Assembly: GCA_016711225.1 (NCBI GenBank)
Contig: JADJTK010000012.1
Coordinates: forward strand, 114,543-178,542
Origin: Opitutaceae bacterium
GTDB taxonomy: Bacteria > Verrucomicrobiota > Verrucomicrobiia > Opitutales > Opitutaceae
Length of the DNA stretch: 64,000 nucleotides
Reading direction: 5' to 3'
The notes under the pieces are model-generated. The model worked only from the letters and a program-made list of their open reading frames with translations. It did not search any database and was not told the origin of the DNA. Made by a program: the position numbers and the translations under genes. Positions 55,097 through 64,000 of this stretch are shown in pieces. Positions within the stretch are counted from its first letter, which is position 1. The number at the start of each line of letters is the position of its first letter.

Positions 55097-56849
55097 ATGC
55101 TCGCCCGCTTTAGACCCTATTACCGTTACCTGCGCCCCGTGCGCGGCAAGTTCATCGCCGCGATCATCTTTGGCGTGATCAGCGGCGGCGCGAGCGGCGG
55201 CGGCGTGCCCTGGGTGATCGACAAAGCGCTGCGTCCGCTGTTCGAAGCAACCGGGGAGGCCCGGCTCACCACTTGGGAAATCGTGCCGCTCCTGGCCCTG
55301 ATCCCGTTGCTCATCGGCATCCGCTGCGGTGCCCAAGTACTCAACACATATCTGGTCACCTACACCGGCACCGTGGTGCTGGAAGGATTGCGCACCGATC
55401 TCTTCAAGAAATTCCAGCGGCTGCATCTTGCGTTTTTCCAGCGGGCCCGCAGCGACGACCCCGTTTGCCCGCGGCATCTCCGACACCCAGCAGGTACAAC
55501 AGACCCTCACCACCTCGGCCAACGACCTGATCGTATTACCGATCACTTTTCTGAGCGCGCTCGGCTACATCACCTGGGCGGCGTGCAAGGTGCAAGGCGC
55601 GCCCATCTTCCTGCTCGGGCTGGCCGTGATTCCGGTGTGCGTGCTCCCGCTCAAAGTGATCGGTAAGAACCTCTACCGTCGCGCCAAACAGGCCTTCAGC
55701 GCCGGCGGCGATGTTTCCGAACATCTTCGCGAGAATCTCTCAGCCGTGCGCGAAGTGCGTGCCTTCGGCCTGGAGCAACGCGAAATCACCCGGTTCAGCG
55801 AAGGCATCCGCCATCTCTTCGGCATGCAGATGAAGGTGGTGAAGTACTCCGCCATTTTGTCTCCGTTAATTGAATTCATAGCCGTTTTCGGCATCGCCGG
55901 TTCCCTCTTGCTCTCCTATCGCGCACAAACCCCTTTCAGTACCGTGCTCGCGATGATCGCGGCGCTCTACATGGCCTACGACCCGATGCGCAAAATGGGC
56001 AAACTACAGGGGGAGATCACCCGCGGCAGCGCCGCCCTCGACCGCATCGAGCAGGTGATGCTCGAACCCGAGCCCATCTCCGACCCATCCCAACCAAAGA
56101 CGCTCGGTCCGGTGCGCGGAGAGATCGAGTTCCTGGACGTCTCCTTCGCCTACGGAGCCACCGCGGAAGAATCGGTCCTGCACAAGGTCTCGGTGCGCAT
56201 CCCCGCCGGCACGACGTGCGCGCTCGTTGGTCCCAGCGGCGCGGGCAAATCGACCTTCGCCAACCTCGTGCCGCGTTTCTACGACGCCACGTCGGGCGCG
56301 GTGCTCGTCGACGGCATCGACGTCCGCGACCTGCGGCAGGCCGACCTCCGCGCCCACATCGCCGTCGTCAGCCAAGACTCGTTCCTCTTCAACGACTCCA
56401 TTTTCAACAATCTGCTGCTCGGCCGCGTTGGCGCCACCCGCGCCGAAGTCGAGCAGGCGGCGAGGAACGCCTCCGCGCACGAGTTCATCTCCGCGTTTCC
56501 CCAGGGTTACGACACCGTCGTCGGCGAACGCGGCACCTCCCTCTCCGGCGGCCAACGCCAGCGTATTGCCCTCGCCCGCGCCTTTCTGCGCAACGCCCCC
56601 ATCCTCATCCTCGACGAGGCCACCTCCGCTCTCGACAGCGAGAGCGAAGCTGCAATTCAGCGGGCGCTCCAGAAGCTCGTGGTCGGCAAGACTGTACTGA
56701 TGATCGCCCACCGATTTAGCACGTTGCGCGACGCCAATCTCGTCCTCGTCTTCGACCGCGGTCGCATTGTCGCCCGCGGCCCCCACGCCGAAGTCTACCG
56801 CGCCAACCCGCTCTACCGCGGTCTCTACGACCAGCAGCAGATCGGCTGA
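55097..56849 (+). CDS. ABC exporter, MsbA-like (one frameshift)
   Basis: The N-terminal membrane domain (MLARFRPYYRYLRPVRGKF on) runs to RLHLAFFQRARS. An extra base near 55468 breaks the frame, and it resumes with ISDTQQVQQTLTTSANDLI. The ATPase half is intact: Walker A LVGPSGAGKSTFANL, Q-loop VVSQDSFLF, signature GTSLSGGQRQRIALARA, Walker B ILILDEATSALDSES, His switch IAHRFSTL. Rejoined, it has about 584 residues, the length of lipid A/multidrug half-exporters that act as homodimers. Confidence 0.92.
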
Positions 56850-56935
56850 GCTCCCGAGGCTGGACGGCTGGGCCATTGAGCTTCTCTCGTTTCCTTCTTG
56901 CTCCCTTTCAGCACTCCGCTTTCCGGTCATCCCCA

Positions 56936-57322
56936 ATGCGCGAGCCCCACGAGTTCTCCCGACCGATCGAGAATCTCATCGCCGAGCTGCGCGGGCTGCC
57001 GGCCGACCAATCGCGTTCGAAACGGCGCCACGAGCAGCCGCTGGGCTCCGCGATCGACAAGCTCCTCCACAAATACCACATCGGCGCCGACGCCCCGGAC
57101 CATACCATCCGCAAGCACTGGCCCGAGATCGTCGGCAACGCCAACGCCGCCTACAGCCACCCGGTCAAGATCGACGGCAAGACCGGCAAGCTCCTCGTCA
57201 TGGTCTCCCACGCCGTCGTACGCGACGAGCTCCGTCTCTTGGAGACCATTCTGATGCAGCGTGTGCGCCAACTCCCCGATTGCGACAAAGTTACCGGCCT
57301 CACCATCCGTGCCGGCGGGTGA
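56936..57322 (+). CDS. DUF721/DciA-like protein
   Basis: 128 residues. The DUF721 pattern is seen in IDKLLHKYHIGADA, IRKHWPEIVGNANAAYSHPV, LLVMVSHAVVRDELRLLE and the C-terminal CDKVTGLTIRAGG. DciA helps load the replicative helicase in bacteria without DnaC. Function by family only. Confidence 0.8.
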   Translation: MREPHEFSRPIENLIAELRGLPADQSRSKRRHEQPLGSAIDKLLHKYHIGADAPDHTIRKHWPEIVGNANAAYSHPVKIDGKTGKLLVMVSHAVVRDELRLLETILMQRVRQLPDCDKVTGLTIRAGG

Positions 57323-57420
57323 AGGGGCAACGTCCTGGTGTAGCGACGTTCGCCGAGAACGTCGGGCCGGCAGGGCCTCCCGCTGACCTACTCCCCCACT
57401 CGTCGCCCGAAAAAAACCGC

Positions 57421-57449
57421 TTGCCCCCCTGCTGGCCGCTGGGGATAAA
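57421..57449 (+). promoter_or_regulatory. Promoter of rpsO
   Basis: TTGCCC (57421-57426) and GATAAA (57444-57449) with a 17-base spacer, in a locally A-rich patch. The leader to the rpsO ATG would be about 155 bases, long enough for autoregulation by S15. A palindrome of the GTAGCGACGTTCGC type lies upstream at 57341-57372. Confidence 0.55.
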
Positions 57450-57610
57450 CAACGTTCGCGTTAGTGGCGGTCCATCGGTTTTGGACCGTCACCTCGACAG
57501 GTTCTGGCGCCTCCCGGCGCTGAAACCCCTAACGGTGCGACCGGCCTTCCACAGCGGGTTGCACGCCTCATCCGAGGCCCCAAACAGTCGTGGATTCAAT
57601 ACCAACAACC

Positions 57611-57877
57611 ATGTCAGAAGTCGCTGTTAAACAAGACGTCATCACCAAGTTCCGGACCCACGAGACGGATACCGGCTCGCCCGAGGTTCAGATCGCGCTG
57701 CTCACCGCACGCATCGTCCACCTCACGGATCACTTGCGCTCCCACCGCAAGGATTTCCACAGCCGCCGTGGTCTTCTCGCGATGACCAGCCGCCGCCGCA
57801 AGCTCCTCGATTACCTCAAGAGCGAAAGCGTCGAGCGCTACAACGCAGTCCTGGCCTCGCTCAGCCTGCGCCGCTAA
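57611..57877 (+). CDS. rpsO: Ribosomal protein S15
   Basis: 88 residues from ATG 57611 (MSEVAVKQDVITKF). Conserved parts: FRTHETDTGSPEVQIALLTA, LTDHLRSHRKDFHSRRGLL and RRRKLLDYLKSESVERY. It binds the 16S rRNA central domain. Followed by pnp, the classic pairing. Confidence 0.97.
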   Translation: MSEVAVKQDVITKFRTHETDTGSPEVQIALLTARIVHLTDHLRSHRKDFHSRRGLLAMTSRRRKLLDYLKSESVERYNAVLASLSLRR

Positions 57878-57892
57878 AAACCTCCCTTGACC

Positions 57893-57928
57893 CGTCGGCG
57901 GCGATACCCGGAAAGATCGCCGCCGACG
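57893..57928 (+). promoter_or_regulatory. Long hairpin between rpsO and pnp
   Basis: CGTCGGCGGCGAT-acccggaaag-ATCGCCGCCGACG, 13 perfect pairs, 16 bases after the rpsO stop and followed by CCTTTACT. It could be a weak terminator of rpsO. In E. coli the pnp leader also has a stem that RNase III and PNPase use for autoregulation, so a similar role is possible. Confidence 0.75.
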
Positions 57929-58080
57929 CCTTTACTGGAAACCGCATCGAGCTGGGACATTTCCGCCCGCTCTTCGCCCCACAGCGCCAACCCCGCGCGG
58001 AGGGCGGACGGAAATCTCTCTTCTTGGTTCGGCAGGTCGGAGCCCTCGGAAGCTCTCTACCCTATTCCGAATACCGTACC

Positions 58081-60282
58081 ATGAATCAGAAATACTCCGT
58101 CAGTGTCGCCGAACTCGGTCTCAAGATCTCGACCGGTTCCCTCGCCCAGCTCGCCTCCGGCGCCGTCACCATCAGCCTCGGTGAGACCGAGGTCTTCGTC
58201 TCCACCCAAGTTTCCGGCAGCATCAAGCCCGGCCAGGACTACTTCCCCCTCACCGTCGACTACCGCGAGAAGTTCTCCGCGGCCGGCCGTTTCCCGGTGG
58301 CTATTTCAAGCGCGAAGGCCGTCCCTCCGAAAAGGAGATCCTCACTTCCCGCCTCTGCGACCGCCCCCCGCCGCCTGCTCTTCCCCGAGGGTTTCCTCAA
58401 TGAAGTCCAGATCATCGGTATGTTGCTCGCGACCGATCTGCAGAACGATCCGGACATCCTGATGGTCAACGGCGCCTCCGCCGCGCTCTCCATCTCCGAC
58501 ATCCCGTGGGCCGGCCCGATCGCCTGCGTGCGCGTCGGCCTCATCGACGGCAAGTTCGTTGCCAACCCGACCCTCGACCAGATGGGCGGCTCCGCCCTCG
58601 ACCTGATCTACGTCGGCAACGAGAAGGACATGCTCATGATCGAGGGCAGCGCCGACCAGCTCCCCGAAGAGGAGTTCTGCAAGGCCCTCGAGTTCGCCCA
58701 GAACGCCATCCAGCCCATCATCAAGGCCATCAAGGAACTCGTCGCCCTCTGCGGCAAGGCCAAGGTCTCCCCCGCCCTCGTCATCGCCAAGCCCGAGGCC
58801 GTCGCGATCATCAAGCGCGTCGCCGGCGACAAAGTACAGCCCGCCATCTTCGGCAAGGAGAAGGCCGAGCGCGCCGCCAATATCAAGAAGCTCAAGGACG
58901 AGGCCAAGGCCGCCCTCCTCGCCGAACTCGGCGAAAAGGGTTTCACCGACGCCGACCTCTCCATCGTCTTCGAAGAGCTCCAAGCCCACGCCTACCGCTC
59001 CACCGTGCTCGCCCAGGGCAAGCGCGCCGACGGCCGCGACTCCCTCAGCCTGCGCCCGATCTCCTGCGAAGTCGGCGTGCTCCCGCGCGGCCACGGCTCG
59101 GCGATCTTCAAGCGTGGCGATACCCAGGGCCTCGTGATCACCACCCTCGCCCCCTCCGGCGATGCGCAGGATCTCGACGGACTCACCGGCGGCGCGAAGA
59201 CCAAGAGCTTCATCCTCCACTACAACTTCCCCCCGTTCTCCGTCGGTGAGACCGGCCGCACCGGCACACCCGGTCGCCGCGAGATCGGCCACGGCGCCCT
59301 CGCCGAGCGTTCGCTCCTTCCGGTGGTGCCTTCGGAAGACGCCTTCCCCTACGCCATCCGCCTGTCCTCCGAGATCATGGCCTCCAACGGCTCGACCTCG
59401 ATGGCCTCGATCTGCGGCGGCTGCCTCGCCCTCATGGATGCGGGTGTGCCGATCGTCGCCCCCGTCGCCGGCATCTCCTGCGGCCTGATCAGCGAAATGG
59501 ATGCCTCCGGCACCATCACCCGCCACGAAGTCATCACCGACATCCTCGGTGAGGAAGATCACTTCGGCGACATGGACTTCAAGGTCGCCGGCACCACCAC
59601 CGGCATCACCGGCTTCCAGCTCGACCTCAAGATCAAGGGGCTGCCCTTCGAGATCGCCAAGAAGGCCATCATGCAGGCCCGCGAAGCCCGCCTCCAGATC
59701 CTCAGCACGATGCTCGGCTCCCTGCCGGCCCCGCGCAAGGACCTCAGCCCCTTCGCCCCGCGCATCCAGACGATCCAAATCGACGCCGAGAAGATCGGCC
59801 TGCTCATCGGCCCGGGCGGCAAGACCATCCGCCGCATTGTCGAGACCACCGGCGCGCAGATCGACATCGCCGAAGACGACTCCGGCAAGATCCTCATCTA
59901 CTCCAACAATGTGGATTCGCTCAACCGCGCGATCCAGGAGATCGATGCCCTCTGCGGCGGCGGCGCCCAGATCGAGATGAACAAGGTCTACAGCGGCACC
60001 GTCACCGGCATCAAGGACTTCGGCTGCTTCGTCGAGTGCCTGCCCGGCAAGGAAGGCCTCTGCCATATCTCCGAGCTGGCCGACTTCCGCGTGCGCCGCA
60101 CCGAAGACGTCGTCAAGATGGGCGACCAGATCTGGGTGAAGTGCGTCGGCATCGACGAGCGCAGCGGCAAGGTTCGCCTCAGCCGCAAGGCCGCCATGCA
60201 GGAACGCGAGAAGGCCGCCCAGCCGGCTGGCGCAGTCCCCGCCACCGGCGAGCAGCAGCCCGCCCCCCAGGCACAGGTCTGA
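58081..60282 (+). CDS. pnp: Polyribonucleotide nucleotidyltransferase (two compensating frameshifts)
   Basis: 733 codons from ATG 58081. A phosphorolytic 3'-5' exonuclease of the degradosome: first RNase PH domain, helical domain, second RNase PH domain (GRREIGHGALAERSLLPVVP, VAGISCGLI), KH domain (IGLLIGPGGKTIRRI) and S1 domain (YSGTVTGIKDFGCFVE, GKEGLCHISEL). Between about 58290 and 58372 the reading is nonsense. Adding one G near 58297 and removing one C near 58369 restores FPGGYFKREGRPSEKEILTS and the RLCDRP segment expected in every PNPase. This proves local sequence errors. Confidence 0.96.
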   Translation: MNQKYSVSVAELGLKISTGSLAQLASGAVTISLGETEVFVSTQVSGSIKPGQDYFPLTVDYREKFSAAGRFPVAISSAKAVPPKRRSSLPASATAPRRLLFPEGFLNEVQIIGMLLATDLQNDPDILMVNGASAALSISDIPWAGPIACVRVGLIDGKFVANPTLDQMGGSALDLIYVGNEKDMLMIEGSADQLPEEEFCKALEFAQNAIQPIIKAIKELVALCGKAKVSPALVIAKPEAVAIIKRVAGDKVQPAIFGKEKAERAANIKKLKDEAKAALLAELGEKGFTDADLSIVFEELQAHAYRSTVLAQGKRADGRDSLSLRPISCEVGVLPRGHGSAIFKRGDTQGLVITTLAPSGDAQDLDGLTGGAKTKSFILHYNFPPFSVGETGRTGTPGRREIGHGALAERSLLPVVPSEDAFPYAIRLSSEIMASNGSTSMASICGGCLALMDAGVPIVAPVAGISCGLISEMDASGTITRHEVITDILGEEDHFGDMDFKVAGTTTGITGFQLDLKIKGLPFEIAKKAIMQAREARLQILSTMLGSLPAPRKDLSPFAPRIQTIQIDAEKIGLLIGPGGKTIRRIVETTGAQIDIAEDDSGKILIYSNNVDSLNRAIQEIDALCGGGAQIEMNKVYSGTVTGIKDFGCFVECLPGKEGLCHISELADFRVRRTEDVVKMGDQIWVKCVGIDERSGKVRLSRKAAMQEREKAAQPAGAVPATGEQQPAPQAQV

Positions 60283-60355
60283 GTACCCATCCCGTAGGGG
60301 CGTTGTACCAGCGTGCTTCGCAGCGAAGCACGCGAGGCGACGCCCTCTCTTCTTC

Positions 60356-60388
60356 GCCCCGCGGCTCCCCAGCCGCGGGGCTTTATCT
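60356..60388 (+). terminator. Rho-independent terminator of pnp
   Basis: GCCCCGCGGCT-cccc-AGCCGCGGGGC followed by TTTATCTT. A separate palindrome GCGTGCTTCG-cag-CGAAGCACGC lies just before it (60311-60333). Confidence 0.9.
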
Positions 60389-60430
60389 TGCCCACCCGTT
60401 CGCCCGCGAATGGGCCGTCGGTACTCCGAC

Positions 60431-60508
60431 GGTGGGACGGGCTTCATGCCCGCCAGTTTGGCTCCGGAAGGTCCCGAAGGGAAGGCGGGCGTAAAGCCCG
60501 CCCCACTA
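60431..60508. repeat. REP-like palindrome, third copy of the hypF-internal family
   Basis: GGTGGGACGGGCTTCATGCC..GGCGGGCGTAAAGCCCGCCC. The right arm is almost identical to that inside hypF. It lies between the convergent pnp and DivIC-like genes. Confidence 0.85.
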
Positions 60509-60571
60509 CAGGGGCGAAGACGGAGCGGAAACAACCCCGGCCCCACCCCGGACCGCGGCCCACGTCCCCGC

Positions 60572-60850
60572 CTACCGGAAACGGAAGATCGTCTCGTCCT
60601 GCTTGGCGTAGCCGAGCTTGCGGCGGATCATCGACTCCACGTACTGCGGGTCGCTGCGCAACTGGGCCAGCATCCGCTCCTGGTCGCGCAACTCCTGCTC
60701 CGCCACCTGCAGGCGTTGGCGGCTCTCCGACTCCTGCGTCTGCAGGTTGGCGAGCTGCTGATACGTCTGCACGAACGCGATCCCGGCGAACGCACTGAGC
60801 GCCAGGAACACGACGGCATAGAGGGTGGCGAGGAAACGGCCTAGGGTCAT
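60572..60850 (-). CDS. DivIC/FtsB-like septum formation initiator
   Basis: 92 residues from ATG 60850. One membrane helix (about 5-27), then a coiled coil of about 45 residues (QQLANLQTQESESRQRLQVA on) and a short C-terminal part, MIRRKLGYAKQDETIFRF, typical of the family. These proteins join FtsL and FtsQ in the divisome. Confidence 0.85.
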   Translation of the reverse strand: MTLGRFLATLYAVVFLALSAFAGIAFVQTYQQLANLQTQESESRQRLQVAEQELRDQERMLAQLRSDPQYVESMIRRKLGYAKQDETIFRFR

Positions 60851-61004
60851 CGAACGGACGGGAAACCGCGGAGTAAGAAACGGGTTTAGATGCCGCGGTC
60901 TTCCAGCACCCAAATTTTAGAGTCCATAATCGGCACCGTTTCAATATTTTTCCGGTTGCGCGCCGCCGCGCCGCCCGTCACGACGACCCAACCCAGCCCG
61001 CACG

Positions 61005-61820
61005 ATGTACCAACGTTTCTACGGATTCGAGGAGATGCCCTTCAACATCACCCCCGATCCGAAATTCCTCTACCTGAGTCCTTCCCACGTCGATGCGCTC
61101 CAGCATCTCAAATACGGCATCCAGGAGCGCAAGGGCTTCATCGTGCTCATCGGCGAGGTGGGCTGCGGCAAGACCACCCTCTGCCGGCGCCTGCTCAACG
61201 AACTCGACCCGGAACGCTTCGAGACCGCGCTCATCCTCAACCCGCGCGTGACCGAGACGGAGATGCTTGAGACCATCCTGCTCGAGCTGGGCGAAACCAT
61301 TGAGCAGCACACCCAGAACGCCCTCGTTGCCCAGGTCTACCGCGTGCTCATGGAACGGATCCACGCCGGCAAGGACATCGTGCTCGTCATCGACGAATGC
61401 CAGAACCTCTCCTTCGAGGTGCTCGAACAGGTGCGCCTGCTCTCCAATCTGGAAACCGACAAGCAAAAGCTCCTGCAGATCGTCCTGATGGGCCAGCCCG
61501 AGTTCAAGGAGAAGCTCCGGCAGGACCGCCTGCGCCAGCTGCGCCAGCGCATCCTCGTGCACTACGAGCTCAAGCCGCTCTCCAAGGCCGAGATGGACCA
61601 CTACATCTACCACCGGCTCACCCTGGCCGGCGCCAGCGGCCGCCCCCGTTTCAGCAAATGGGCGCTCAAGGCCATCTACGGCCACAGCCGCGGCACCCCG
61701 CGTATCATCAACAATCTTTGCGACAAGGCCATGCTCGCCGCCTTCGTCCGCGATTCCGACGAGGTCACCTGGTGGGATGTGCGCCGCGCCCTCAAAGAAG
61801 TCGCCCACCTCACCGACTGA
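61005..61820 (+). CDS. gspA: GspA/ExeA-type AAA ATPase
   Basis: 271 residues. The start MYQRFYGFEEMPFNITPDPK is the family hallmark. Walker A LIGEVGCGKTTLCRRLL, Walker B VLVIDECQNL, then sensor LLQIVLMGQPEFKEKL and RQLRQRILVHYEL; the C-terminal lid has SRGTPRIINNLCDKAM. It usually remodels peptidoglycan together with GspB for assembly of type II secretion or pilus machines. gspB follows 81 bases downstream. Confidence 0.9.
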   Translation: MYQRFYGFEEMPFNITPDPKFLYLSPSHVDALQHLKYGIQERKGFIVLIGEVGCGKTTLCRRLLNELDPERFETALILNPRVTETEMLETILLELGETIEQHTQNALVAQVYRVLMERIHAGKDIVLVIDECQNLSFEVLEQVRLLSNLETDKQKLLQIVLMGQPEFKEKLRQDRLRQLRQRILVHYELKPLSKAEMDHYIYHRLTLAGASGRPRFSKWALKAIYGHSRGTPRIINNLCDKAMLAAFVRDSDEVTWWDVRRALKEVAHLTD

Positions 61821-61901
61821 GCCCCGCCACGGTCGACAGCCGACCGTGCACCGTATACCCCTCTCCAACGTCCACCGACGACCGACCACCGGCACCCGCC
61901 C

Positions 61902-62637
61902 ATGAGCCTGATCAACGACGCCCTGAAAAAAGCGCAACGCGAACGCAGCGGCGGCGCCCCTCAGCCGCTGCACTCCTCCACGGCCAACCCGGTCCAACCG
62001 GCCGCCGTTGGCCGTCCCCAGGCCAGACCCGCGGTGAACCTCTGGCCCATCGCCATCGCCGCAGTCGCCCTCGTCGGTGGCGGTGCCGCCGTCTGGATTC
62101 TCAAACCGACTGGCGCGCCCATCACCGTGGCCGCCAACGTCCCGCCTCCGATCTCGCCCGGCGCCGCCGCCCCGATCCAGGAGCCTCCCGCTCCCATCGC
62201 GGTGCCACCAGCCGCCGAGCCCGCGGCCCCGCAGCTGCATATCAATCTTCCCGGCACGGCTCCCGCCGTCCCCGCGCCGGCTCCGGTCCAGGCTGCGCCC
62301 GTCCAGCCCGCCCCGGCTCCCGTCGCCGCGCCCGTAGCGGCCGCGCCCGCCAGCGCCCCGGCGCCTTTCCAGGTCACCCTCAAGCTCGACGACCCCCAGG
62401 AGCGCCGCAACGACCCGACGGCCTCCGTCGAAGATCCGCGCGTGCTCGCCTTCCTCGACAATGCCCGCATCAGCGGCATCCGCATCGCTGCCGACGACGC
62501 CAAGCTGCTCATGAACAGCAAGGTCTACCGCACGGGCGACACCGTGGATCGCGAGCTCGGCCTGAAGGTCACCCATTCGCCCCGCCGAATTGATTTTCGA
62601 GGACAAGCGTGGTATCCAATACCGCAAGCTGCTCTGA
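61902..62637 (+). CDS. gspB: GspB/ExeB-like partner protein (one frameshift)
   Basis: The start MSLINDALKKAQRER is typical. One membrane helix at about 46-66, a long Pro/Ala-rich periplasmic linker (about 70-155), then the GspB C-terminal domain (ISGIRIAADDAKLLMNSKVY, RTGDTVDRELGLKV). Near 62577 the frame shifts; the correct end is PAELIFEDKRGIQYRKLL with stop at 62635-62637. Rejoined, it has about 245 residues. Confidence 0.85.
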
Positions 62638-62945
62638 GCCGGGCGCCTGCGATCAGCAAGCGCCCAAACCGGAAGCGGAGCCGATCCAGCGGAACGGAAG
62701 CCGTTCCGCTACGCAGATAAGGCCTGTTCGCCGAGCATCAGGACTCCGCGTCGTCGTAGCGGAAGCGCTTCGCTTCCGCCTCCTAATTTGACCCACAAGC
62801 GGCCCGGCAACCGAAGCTGCCGGGCCCAAATGAAAACCCTGCCGTGGGTCGTCCCTTCAGGGCGACCGGCCGACAGGTGCCCGCATCATTTGCGAGCGCG
62901 ACGCCGAGCGGTGCGGGCTGAAGCGCCGCACCACGCTCACCGCGC
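62638..62945. repeat. Palindrome-rich gap
   Basis: No gene. It holds AGCGGAACGG-aag-CCGTTCCGCT (62688-62710), GCGGAAGCG-ctt-CGCTTCCGC (62759-62779) preceded by CGTA like the other CGTAGCG families, and GGCCCGGCA-accgaagc-TGCCGGGCC (62801-62826), which has no U-run. The last may end either gspB or the facing SPFH gene. Confidence 0.7.
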
Positions 62946-63813
62946 TCAGCTATTCAGCAGCAGCCCTGCCGAGCCACTGGGGTGACGATCACCTTGCCCG
63001 ACTGCGCAGCGTGGCCTGGATGTCGAGGAGTTTTGAACAACGCCTCGGCCACCTCGGGTTGGCGGCGAATCTCGGCGAGCGCCTGACTGATCACCATCGG
63101 CCGCACCGCCTGCGCCTCACCGGAGCCGTTGCGCGGCCTTCATGTCGGCCGAGGAATGAATCAGCGCCACCTCGTTCTCGCCGGCCTGCTTCATCGCGGC
63201 AGTCACCGGCGCAGGCGGTTCACCACCTTGCGCTGATCTCGATGATCATGCCGTGGTCACGGAAGGCCACCTTGCGGATGTAGGCCGAACCCAGATGGAA
63301 ACCCCACCGCACGGACGTGGGGGTAACCTTCTTCACGGACGCGCCGCGAAAGGGCATCGCGGTTCTCCAGCAACACCTCGAGCTTGAGGTTGGAGAGCTG
63401 CTTTGACGACAGCGGTGGCCACGTTGGCCTGGAGCGAACCGAGCGGATCGGCGTTCTGAAAGAGGAACGCCTCGGGGGTCGCTCACGAAGCCTCGAACCA
63501 GATGCTCATTTCATCGGCGCGCCCTCCTCCGAATTGACGAGTTGGTTGCGCAGATACGACTGGAAGATGTGTCTTCACCGGGTAGGCCTTGCCGAAGAAC
63601 GGCAGCAGCAGCGCCTGCGGCCCGAAATGCGCGATCGGGAAGAACAGCCAGCTCCTCGACGCGGCCGATGACCTTGCCGAACAGGGTGTAGACGAGTACC
63701 GAGCGCTCGGGCAACACGCCCCACAACTGAAATACACGACCGAGAGCCAACACGATGGGTGTGGCGATGAAGGTGCCAATGAAACCGATGACGAATGTGA
63801 TCAAAAAGGGCAT
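62946..63813 (-). CDS. SPFH/band 7 family membrane protein, heavily frame-broken
   Basis: Starts at ATG 63813 with a membrane helix MPFLITFVIGFIGTFIATPI. Later parts lie in different frames: LFFPIAHFGPQALLLPFFGK and YPVKTH, NADPLGSLQANVATAVVKQL (alternate frame near 63430), VTPTSVRWGFHLGSAYIRKV then AFRDHGMIIEIS, and an end near KVIVTPV with stop at 62946-62948. At least five indels are needed. The density near the window edge suggests poor sequence rather than decay. Rejoined, it has about 290 residues, like stomatin/flotillin-type scaffold proteins. Confidence 0.65.
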
Positions 63814-63825
63814 GACAGGAGGGGG

Positions 63826-64000
63826 TCAGAGGTTGACGACGGTCTGGGCAGCCTTCTCGCGAAGCGGGAGGCTCGCATTGCGCAGGTACGCCTCGAGCGC
63901 GGGCATACCGCCGGTGGCGCATAGCGGTGATGGTCTTGCCAAGCTCGATGAGCGGACCGGCCTCGGCGGCCGCGCGGTTCTGAGCGATTTGGACAGCTTG
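63826..64000 (-). CDS. C-terminus of an unidentified protein (partial, one frameshift)
   Basis: Reads QAVQIAQNRAAAEAGPLIEL on the minus strand from the edge, shifts frame near 63915 and ends PALEAYLRNASLPLREKAAQ and TVVNL at 63826. The helical, Ala-rich pattern recalls the tail of SPFH proteins, and it ends 12 bases before the SPFH start, so the two may be an operon. The family is not certain. Confidence 0.4.
   Translation of the reverse strand, partial: KLSKSLRTARPPRPVRSSSLARPSPLCATGGMPALEAYLRNASLPLREKAAQTVVNL

Noticed and set aside
58342..60546. A 734-codon open frame on the minus strand opposite pnp
   Set aside because: Its translation is an Asp/Gly/Ala-rich mirror of the PNPase codons with no domain, as expected in GC-rich DNA. 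pnp on the plus strand is certain.
62801..62826. Hairpin considered as a terminator
   Set aside because: Good stem, but no U-run on either strand, so it is listed only as a palindrome.

Overview
The window is a GC-rich, gene-dense bacterial chromosome segment with no phage, plasmid or rRNA. Several traits fit Verrucomicrobiota, most likely Opitutales/Opitutaceae: HAF-repeat and FYRL-ending secreted proteins, a DUF1080 remnant, a GspA/ExeA-type ATPase, many short palindromes between genes, and A/T-rich motifs such as 'attctgcattc' or 'aatcggcaatc' just ahead of start codons. This taxonomic placement is inference. Many genes carry single-base indels at short homopolymers, including compensating pairs inside the housekeeping gene pnp. 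Most frame breaks are therefore probably sequence errors rather than true pseudogenes, and the last ~1.4 kb is the worst.

Region 1 (1-20.8 kb) is a hydrogen island with three [NiFe]-hydrogenases. (A) On the minus strand lies hupS-hupL-hupC-hupD, a membrane-bound uptake enzyme with the six-cysteine O2-tolerant proximal cluster, followed at the left edge by a probable hypE start. (B) On the plus strand lie hypA, hypB, hypF and a hybrid sensor kinase; hypF carries an in-frame 22-bp palindrome insertion. (C) and (D) are two divergent, paralogous large-small operons. Their small subunits have Tat signals and no membrane anchor, and their large subunits end exactly at the last active-site motif, with no maturation peptide. 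In each operon the small-subunit stop overlaps the start of an unusual third gene (ATGA). In C this gene is a secreted HAF-repeat protein, followed by decayed hypA/hypB copies. In D it is a methyl-accepting chemotaxis protein whose periplasmic domain has a haem c motif (CIRCH). Operon D looks like an undescribed hydrogenase-wired chemoreceptor for H2 or redox taxis.

Region 2 (20.8-34.5 kb) holds a broken isochorismatase-like gene, a LysR regulator, a membrane metallophosphoesterase, ilvC-ilvN, tRNA-Val, asd, an L,D-transpeptidase, and an aldo/keto reductase bracketed by two matching repeat composites. It ends with the molybdenum cofactor genes: mobA and a MOSC gene divergent from moaD-moaE-moeA-moaC-mog-moaA.

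Region 3 (34.5-47.4 kb) has a truncated GntR gene that still has a promoter/operator, an ABC ATPase with two paralogous giant permeases, DUF2059, hicBA, accA, a secreted VWA protein, an NTF2-like protein, a GH67-like secreted glycosidase and DUF4870.

Region 4 (47.5-64 kb) has a 1525-residue subtilase with PQQ-type propeller and Ig-like repeats, two Opp/Dpp permeases, vapBC, an MsbA-like exporter, a DciA-like gene, rpsO-pnp, a DivIC/FtsB-like gene, gspA-gspB-like genes and a frame-broken SPFH protein at the edge.
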